Assembly (NCBI GenBank): GCA_026119855.1
Contig: JAOWBW010000359.1
Location: 310,001-374,000 of the forward strand
Length of the DNA: 64,000 nucleotides
Source of the DNA: Campanula takesimana
Taxonomy: Eukaryota > Streptophyta > Magnoliopsida > Asterales > Campanulaceae
Direction: 5' to 3'
Position 1 is the first letter of the stretch, and every line of letters starts with the position of its first letter. This document shows, piece by piece, positions 58,224 to 64,000 of this stretch. The position numbers were made by a program, and so were the translations under genes. The notes under the pieces were generated by a model, which was not told the origin of the DNA, did no database searches, and saw only the letters and a program-made list of their open reading frames with translations.

Positions 58224-58520
58224 TCATCTACGAGCCCGGTCACCCTCAAAGCCGCATTGGCAGCAGCCCGAGCCCGAATATCCTCCATTTTGTGCCCCCG
58301 CCTTAGGCATCGCGGCCATCCTCATGTCTGCCAAAACTCTGTAGTCCTCAATAACATCTCCAGTAATGTTATGGCCACTCGCCACAGCTTCGGTCTCCCT
58401 TAGAACCCTGCTAGGACCATAAGTCTCACCAAGAATAGCCTCACGCCTCTCCTCAATGAGCCTCTGAGTCTGTCCCATAGTCTGTTCATACCAGTCCAAG
58501 TACACCGTGTTCAAAACCAT
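58224..58520 (-). CDS. Tat C antisense small ORF, C-terminal part of accessory protein
   Basis: 98 codons, beginning at an ATG that overlaps the stop region of the 339-codon ORF in another frame. It has a helical, charged segment (QTQRLIEERREAIL) and a Met/Ala-rich part. It may be the tail of the upstream antisense protein after a frame change, or simply spurious. I do not recognise a domain. Confidence 0.35.
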   Translation of the reverse strand: MVLNTVYLDWYEQTMGQTQRLIEERREAILGETYGPSRVLRETEAVASGHNITGDVIEDYRVLADMRMAAMPKAGAQNGGYSGSGCCQCGFEGDRARR

Positions 58521-58521
58521 G

Positions 58522-59541
58522 CTACCCGCTCGCCCAAGAAGTGCCCGAGCTGGAAAGAGGGAATAAGTCCACGACCGGGACAGGAATGAAACGGTGGAGG
58601 AATCCTACATAGACAGAGATGGAAGCCTCAAGTGCTCCGAGTTGACACCCGACCACTCCAACAGTGGAGTCTGTGGTAACCCAAACTGACGACGGACCAA
58701 AAAAGGGATATAATGAGATGAACCCAAGAGTCCTGGCACCCGAACAAAGGGGGGAATTATCTTGATACTCCCGCACTAAGCCAATACGCCAATGGGGAAC
58801 TAGCCAGCGTATCTCGGCAGTCGTGAGGCGAGCCATGTAAACCTCCCAATCACTCTGAACTAGGTCCAAGATAATGCCTCTCAAAGAGTAAGACCAAGGA
58901 TTGTAAGAGATAGGAGCCTCCGGAATGGCCATCAACCTCTCCCTCAACCACAAAGTAAGCAAGGCAGGGCTACCACTGCGCATGAAACCATCCCCCAAAG
59001 CCAAGCGGTCCATACCGTGAAGGGTCTCGCCCAAGATCAAGGGGACAATATCCTTCCCCGCACAGCACTCCTCGAGGTCACTCAATAAAACCCGATGGCA
59101 GGTGCCCTTGGAACTGACCATGTAGAAAAAAGCAAGGACGCATAAACCGAAGGCATTCCAAGAAGCCTCATCCGTGCGATCCATGAACTTCTCAGGGACA
59201 TCCGAAATATCAATGAAAGTGTGATCAAGGACCATGCATTGGGCCTCTTCCAAAGAAATACCAAGAAGAGAAACCAACCTCGCAACACACATGGTGTCAT
59301 CAACCGAAGGAAGAGCAATGACCTCCGTGTCCACGCCGCCCACCAAATCCTTGAAATCCTCATAAGTAGGAGTGATCTCGTTGTAGGAGAAACAATAGAC
59401 ATGCCTCTTAACATCCCAAAAGGACGCAGCAGCTCTCAACAGCTCAAGATCCGGAATGAACTCCTTGAGAGACCAAGGGATTGAAGGCCAAACATGGATT
59501 GGAAAGTTCCCTTGTGATTCCTCATGTGGGACCGCATCCAA
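58522..59541 (-). CDS. Tat C antisense accessory ORF (plant mobile domain / DUF7745-like), 339 codons, open
   Basis: The ORF lies antisense between pol and the 3' LTR. It has no internal stop, unlike gag and pol of the same element. Blocks in order: FIPDLELLRAAASFWDVK (about residues 28-45), ITPTYEDFKDLVGG, then IVPLILGETLHGMDRL (about 165-180) and RSGSPALLTLWLRERL. These match the antisense ORF of element A (KPDWDLLKAAAAF, IIPLIVGETLHGLDEL, RRGSPLLLTIWLREH). The family name is from memory and no function is known to me. Expression would need a promoter in the 3' zone or LTR. Confidence 0.65.
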   Translation of the reverse strand: MDAVPHEESQGNFPIHVWPSIPWSLKEFIPDLELLRAAASFWDVKRHVYCFSYNEITPTYEDFKDLVGGVDTEVIALPSVDDTMCVARLVSLLGISLEEAQCMVLDHTFIDISDVPEKFMDRTDEASWNAFGLCVLAFFYMVSSKGTCHRVLLSDLEECCAGKDIVPLILGETLHGMDRLALGDGFMRSGSPALLTLWLRERLMAIPEAPISYNPWSYSLRGIILDLVQSDWEVYMARLTTAEIRWLVPHWRIGLVREYQDNSPLCSGARTLGFISLYPFFGPSSVWVTTDSTVGVVGCQLGALEASISVYVGFLHRFIPVPVVDLFPLSSSGTSWASG

Positions 59542-61396
59542 AGCCTAAGGGTTGCCCTCGAAACATTCTTGATGAATTTTGGACAATTTTGGTGGTTTCT
59601 CCATGAGAAAGGGTTCCATGGAAAAGGAGCTTTCAAAATTAAGAAAGACGAACTGATTGATGAACTCAGGACTGTGGCATTTAGGTAGATGACCAGGCCT
59701 AGAACAAAATGAATGAAAAAGGAGTACTTCCTTCCTGAGCCCTACGGTACTTTAGCCCTGTCAGAATTGATGATTTTGTTGAGAGTTAGCTTTGTGTCCA
59801 ACCCATTAAAGCCCCTTCCCAACCAATGTCATAAATGGCAACCGAAAAATGCCCCCTTTGGCTCATGCAACTTGAATTGAACCTAGAAAATTTAGTTTCC
59901 CGAAGTCATCACAGGCAGTCCTAGCGACGTAAGCCCAGCTTTGTGAAATTAAATGTGGCCGTCCTCGACGTAAGCCCAGTAAAATTCAGAATTTGAAATG
60001 GTCTTTTGCTTAATGCTTATTATGGCCGTCCTCGACGTAAGCCCAGTGAAAATTTGGAATTGAGAAATGGTCTTTTGCTTAATGCTTATTGTGGCCATCC
60101 CAGACGTAAGCCCATTAGCTATGACTTAGAATAGTCGTGTTATTGGCTAGAGCCTTTATCCCGGCAGTCCTTAGAGGGACGTAAGACCAGTTTTCCCGTT
60201 AATCTCCCAAAGACGGAGTTGACCCCGGTCAAGCTTAGACTTAGAATAGTCGTTATAGGCTAGAGACTTTGTCCCGGCCAGTCCTTAGAGGGACGTAAAG
60301 ACCAGTTTTCCCGTCAATCTCCCAAAGACGGAGTTGACCCCGGTCAAGCTTAGACTTAGAATAGTCGTTATAGGCTAGAGCCTTTGTCCCGGCAGTCCTT
60401 TAGAGGGACGTAAGACCAGTTTTCCTGTCAATCTCCCTAAAAAACGGAGTTGACCCCGGTCAAGCTTAGACTTAGAATAGTCGTTATAGGCTAGAGCCTT
60501 TGTCCCGGCAGTCCTTAGAGGGACGTAAGACCATTTTTCCCGTCAATCTCCCCAAAGACGGAGTTGACCCCGGTCAAGCTATGACTTAGAATAGTCGTTA
60601 TAGGCTAGAGTCTTTGTCCCGGCAGTCTTAGAGGGACGTAAGACCAGTTTCCCGTCAATCTCCCCAAAGACGGAGTTGACCCCGGTCAAGCTATGACTTA
60701 GAATAGTCGTTATAGGCTAGAGCCTTTGTCCCGGACAATCCTTAGAGGGACCTAAGACCAGTTTTCCATTCAATCTCCCCAAATATGGAGTTGACCCGGT
60801 CAAGCTATGACTTAGAATAGTCGTTATAGGCTAGAGCCTTTGTCCGGCAGACCTTAGAGGGACGTAAGACCAGTTTTGCCGTCAATCTTCCCAAAGGCGG
60901 AGTGACCCGGTCAAGCTTAGACTTAGAATAGTCGTTATAGGCTAAAGCCTTGTCCCGGCAGTCCTTAGAGGGACGTAAGACCAGTTTTCCCGTCAATCCC
61001 CCGAAGACGGAGTTGACCCGGTCAAGCTTGGACTTAGAATAGTCACCATAGGCCGTCCCCGATGTAAGCCCAGTAAAAATCTGTCCGTGTAAGTCAACCC
61101 TCTCTTATAGAGTCATGTTGACCGTATCCCCAGCATGTCAACCCTCTCCCATAGAGCCAAGTTGACCATGTCTCGCCTTGACTCCTAGAGTCATGCCTCC
61201 TTGCGGATCTAAGTAACCCCGCGTACCTCCGAAACTACGTTAGGCTTGATTCCCCGCGAACGGATACTTAGGAATCCTATACCACTAGGTCCAGCCATGC
61301 AACCAAAATCGGTTAAAGCCGTCGTCCTGTCAGATTGGGATGCTTATTTCTATCGACAAAACCCGCTCCTTCGAAGCGACGTTTCCGAGGGGCTCC
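59542..61396 (+). other. Tat C 3' untranslated zone
   Basis: It has no gene. It contains two copies of a unit of about 85 bp with GGCCGTCCTCGACGTAAGCC (59950-60120), the long tandem array at 60121-61045, a GAACTACG-type module (61231-61277) and a purine tract GAGGGG before the 3' LTR at 61397. Confidence 0.75.
60121..61045. repeat. Tandem array, about eight copies of a unit of about 114 bp
   Basis: The phrase GACTTAGAATAGTCG recurs at about 60123, 60238, 60354, 60469, 60584, 60696, 60809 and 60920, with a truncated final copy near 61031. Each unit includes GAGGGACGTAAGACCAG and GACGGAGTTGACC. Small indels vary unit length. Confidence 0.93.
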
Positions 61397-61527
61397 TGTA
61401 AGTACCCCAATCTGAAAACCGACCTATCTTATAGGTAGCCTTAGCACCGTTTTAGGGATAAGCTAATAGGCCAGGACCTCCCTAGGATAAGCTATAAATT
61501 CCAGGACTACTCTGGTATAAAATTGGA
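61397..61527 (+). repeat. Tat C 3' LTR, first 131 bp before gap
   Basis: It begins TGTAAGTACCCC and matches 47943 onward with few differences, up to the N run. Confidence 0.93.
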
Positions 61528-61627
61528 NNNNNNNNNNNNNNNNNNNNNNNNNNNNNNNNNNNNNNNNNNNNNNNNNNNNNNNNNNNNNNNNNNNNNNNNN
61601 NNNNNNNNNNNNNNNNNNNNNNNNNNN
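61528..61627. other. Assembly gap (100 N)
   Basis: Exactly 100 N, the usual placeholder for a gap of unknown size. The sequence after it does not continue the LTR, so real sequence is missing. Confidence 0.99.
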
Positions 61628-62768
61628 GTCCTTGCTCCGGTGGCACGAAATCACCCCGACCCGCGAAATTTCCACCTCTGAAAAGCATTTCGTTGATCCA
61701 ATCCGCCATGGCTTTGATGACACAATTGGAGTCTACAAAATCACCAAATGGAGTTTTCTCTCTCTAAAACTCACCTCTCTCTTCTCTCTCTCTCTCTCTC
61801 TCTCTACCGACAATGGTGGAAGGAGAAGAAGAAGGAAGGAGGAAGAAGAGGGGATTCTGGCATTGTGACCAAGAATCTGGTCAAACCAGAGACTTGGCCA
61901 CGCGACCAAGGTTGCCCCATGCAATCTCAGTTGTCCAAATCTTTAATCCAGTGAACCGGATCTGTCCAATCAACAGCCTTGGCCACGCGGACATCTTTCC
62001 TCCACAGGCACAATGACAGTTTTACCCCTGGTTTATTTCGGTTTGTTCATTTTAGGTGCCCTTAACCTATTTTTGACCGATATTTGTTACTTTTGGGTCC
62101 AAAAATCCCTAAAAATTTCTATCTTTTTCAAACCTTCACCGCAATTGACAGAAACCCATCTATTTCTTTATTGCGTGCGCCCCGAACACTTGCTTAGTAC
62201 CATCATGACTTGCAGTGCCCGTCGACATCTACATATCATATGTGTGTCCTAGATCTATTGCGATTGACAGAGGCCCGTCTACCTCTATATTGCGTAAGAT
62301 CCAGCACTTGTTATTGCGATTGACAGAGGCTCGTCTATCTCTATATCGCGTGAGCTCGGCAATTACCATTTTTATCTTGGGATTATTTAGACCCTGTTGT
62401 CTTTATATCTCACACCATTATCGTTCGCATCTCCGAACTACGACTGGCTGATTCCTCCGAGGATACGTAGGAAGCCTGTAAAGGTTCAGCCACCCGACCG
62501 ATGTGGTCATTTCTCATCCCCAGCAGATGTTTCCCTCGCAACTCGAAGTTATCCCCAGCGGAAGGCATTGCTCCCCAGAGGACAATCGTTTATAATTTCC
62601 CAATAGATTGAACTACATTTGGCTTGATTCTCCTGCGGATACGTAGGTCGCCTGCCAAGGTTCAGCCGTCCCATCACCTTCATCTGTTTTAAACTCATGT
62701 TTCAGAACGGATCCTTCTTTTATCGTCGACCCTCCATTGCCCTGCAAGAAGCGTCGCCGAGGGGCTAC
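61628..62768 (+). other. 3' zone of Tat element D, no gene
   Basis: It contains a CT microsatellite at about 61786-61806, CG-rich phrases GGCCACGCG near 61900 and 61980, an imperfect repeat array at 62140-62360 and two GAACTACG modules (62435-62475 and 62610-62652). It ends in a purine tract CCGAGGGGCTAC like that of element C. Short open frames on either strand at 61628-61730 are not recognised. Confidence 0.6.
62140..62360. repeat. Imperfect repeats in Tat D 3' zone
   Basis: Three degenerate copies contain GCGATTGACAGAGGC and then CTATATTGCG, beginning near 62140, 62258 and 62313. Confidence 0.7.
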
Positions 62769-63358
62769 TATTAGTACCCGACCTGAAAATGAGTTTATTA
62801 GGGCTTTTCCAAATATACAAGGACTTTATAGGAATTAGAAACCTTGCAAAGACTTGTCCCGGATTCCCAAAATATATCTCATTATTCTAGAACATTTTAA
62901 AAATGGTCAAAATAGGGTTTCCATAAACCAAATAAAACCCTAGCTTAAAAATCACGTCAGCCGGGAATGATGGCCACGCGGCCACATTCGACCTTGGCCA
63001 CGCGGCCACATTAAACCTTGGCCATGCGGACAACCTCGCCTCAGCCAATCCCAGTCGCCTAATCCCTCCATCAGTTCACTAATAAAGCCATTCCATCCTC
63101 TTGGTTAAAGGTCCGAATTTTGATCAACCTTAGGCTCCCTAAGTGACGAATTTGCTCTCTAATTAAGCATTTCAAGCATCCAAGAACACCCTCAAGAATC
63201 CAAAAAGATCAAGGTTATTTCTTGCCAACATAGGTAAGTTTTCTAACTTTTTCTTCATATTCTTACCATATTCTTAGTTTAGATTCATAATATTCATGGT
63301 CATTGCATGTTTATTCATATGTTCATCATAGTATTCATATGTTCATAATATGTTCTTC
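62769..63358 (+). repeat. Tat D LTR, 5' part
   Basis: It starts TATTAGTACCCGACC directly after the purine tract, aligned with TGTAAGTACCCC of element C; the second base is A where G is expected. It contains TGGCCACGCGGCCA-type inverted motifs at 62970-63030. It is broken at 63358 by the minus-strand LTR E, or ends there. Confidence 0.6.
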
Positions 63359-64000
63359 TGTAGGGATCCCGCCCTCAGGGCGAAACAAACGAAGTTCGCA
63401 CGAGAAGAAATGCCAAACACGTGTAACTTTCCTAACGAAAAAGAAACGGATTCGCCACATTTGTTAATTTTAAACCAAACAAATGAAAATGGTTAGAGAA
63501 GGTGAGTTCGGAGGTCAGGTTACACTTTGGGAAGAACATATTTGCGGTTTACCCAAAATGCCTCGGAAAAACCGAGTCTCCCTTGTTAGTTTGAAAATGT
63601 GCATGTGTGTGTGTGTATTTAACGGAAAAGTTTCTGTTATTGGTTTTGTTTGGAAAAACTTAACTGAAAGGGCCTGTTTATTAAGAAAATAGGGATCAGA
63701 GGGAAAAACGGACATTTTGCCCCCTTTTCCCAACATAGCCGTACGGATGTACAGGCAGTTTCCTGGGATTTTACAGTTCAGTCAAGAACAGTCCAGTTTC
63801 AGAGCAGAAACAGAACATTCTGTTGAAACTGGACAGAACTGTTTTGATTTCAGTTTGTTTAAAACACTTTATAAGTTTAAATATAACATTCCTATACCAA
63901 ATGATCATCACTTATTCCCAAAACAAGTATTTGGGTGTGATCATGAGCAATCTTTGGAGAAAATTGAGAAAAGTTGATGAACATGCCCTTTGGGCCAAAA
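63359..64000 (-). repeat. LTR E, minus-strand Tat LTR of the C family (runs off the window)
   Basis: It starts TGTAGGGATCCC on the plus strand, which is the reverse of the C LTR end. Reverse-complement similarity to 48800-49415 continues to the window edge, including the block with TGGCGAATCCG (compare 49328), the GTGTGTGTGTGT run and AGCCGTACGG near 63738. The flanking bases TCTTC (63354-63358) are a possible TSD. Confidence 0.82.

Larger units (their letters stand above)
47943..61527 (+). mobile_element. Tat-lineage Ty3/gypsy element C (3' end lost in assembly gap)
   Basis: The 5' LTR is 47943-49415, followed by PBS, leader, gag C-terminus, protease, RT, dual RNase H, integrase, post-pol motifs, antisense ORF, tandem repeats and the first 131 bp of the 3' LTR (61397-61527) before the N run. 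The left flanking bases ATCGG (47938-47942) are the presumed TSD. It inserted into Sirevirus gag. Gag lacks its capsid part, so this copy would not move on its own. Confidence 0.92.

Noticed and set aside
58079..58344. Overlapping plus-strand ORFs near the start of the antisense zone
   Set aside because: Short, Ser/Pro-rich, and opposite the antisense ORF; no match in element A.
60121..61045. CRISPR-like array
   Set aside because: Units of about 114 bp repeat in full without unique spacers, and the context is a plant retrotransposon. It is an ordinary tandem repeat.
61628..61730. Possible host exon on the minus strand right of the gap
   Set aside because: An open frame exists but it runs into N, is short, and I recognise no domain or splice sites. 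Not enough to call.
61786..61806. CT repeat as a promoter element
   Set aside because: It is a simple microsatellite in a Tat 3' zone with no nearby gene.

Overview
This window is plant nuclear DNA, most likely from a flowering plant, and consists almost entirely of nested LTR retrotransposons. I see no host gene, tRNA or rRNA gene and no prokaryotic gene organisation. The lineages support a plant origin: Tat-type Ty3/gypsy elements with a second (archaeal-type) RNase H, a chromodomain-bearing Tekay-type chromovirus, a Sirevirus-type Ty1/copia element, and a Ty1/copia family primed by initiator-Met tRNA.

Layout. Tat element A runs from 1 to 15659; its 5' part lies outside the window. A complete Tekay element (2121-11023, minus strand, TSD GCACA) interrupts its integrase. 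A ends in a 3' LTR (14687-15659) that abuts the middle of the pol gene of a second Tat element, B (15660-20910), so A probably sits inside B. B is a pol-then-gag chimera followed by decayed tandem pol pieces. A Sirevirus-type element on the minus strand (20911-47942) interrupts B. Its env-position ORF is split by a copia element (23784-40397, TSD TTGTG). That copia element is itself interrupted by a second member of its own family (26528-34858, TSD GGACT). Tat element C (47943 to the gap at 61528) cuts the Sirevirus gag start. Past the 100-N gap are the 3' end of a fourth Tat element, D, and a minus-strand LTR, E, of the C family.

How the parts work. In each element gag would form particles and pol would supply protease, reverse transcriptase, RNase H and integrase. 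All are broken. C is the best preserved Tat copy but has in-frame stops, a 30-bp internal duplication that ends the RT ORF, and Asp to Tyr at the first integrase catalytic position. A has lost the integrase catalytic Glu.

The most interesting signals are outside the gag-pol genes: antisense ORFs of one family downstream of pol in both A and C; a stem-loop with compensatory base changes after pol in A, B and C; a recurrent module of about 45 nt starting GAACTACG; covarying hairpins in the copia leader; and clusters of CG-centred palindromes, with a different motif in each element family.
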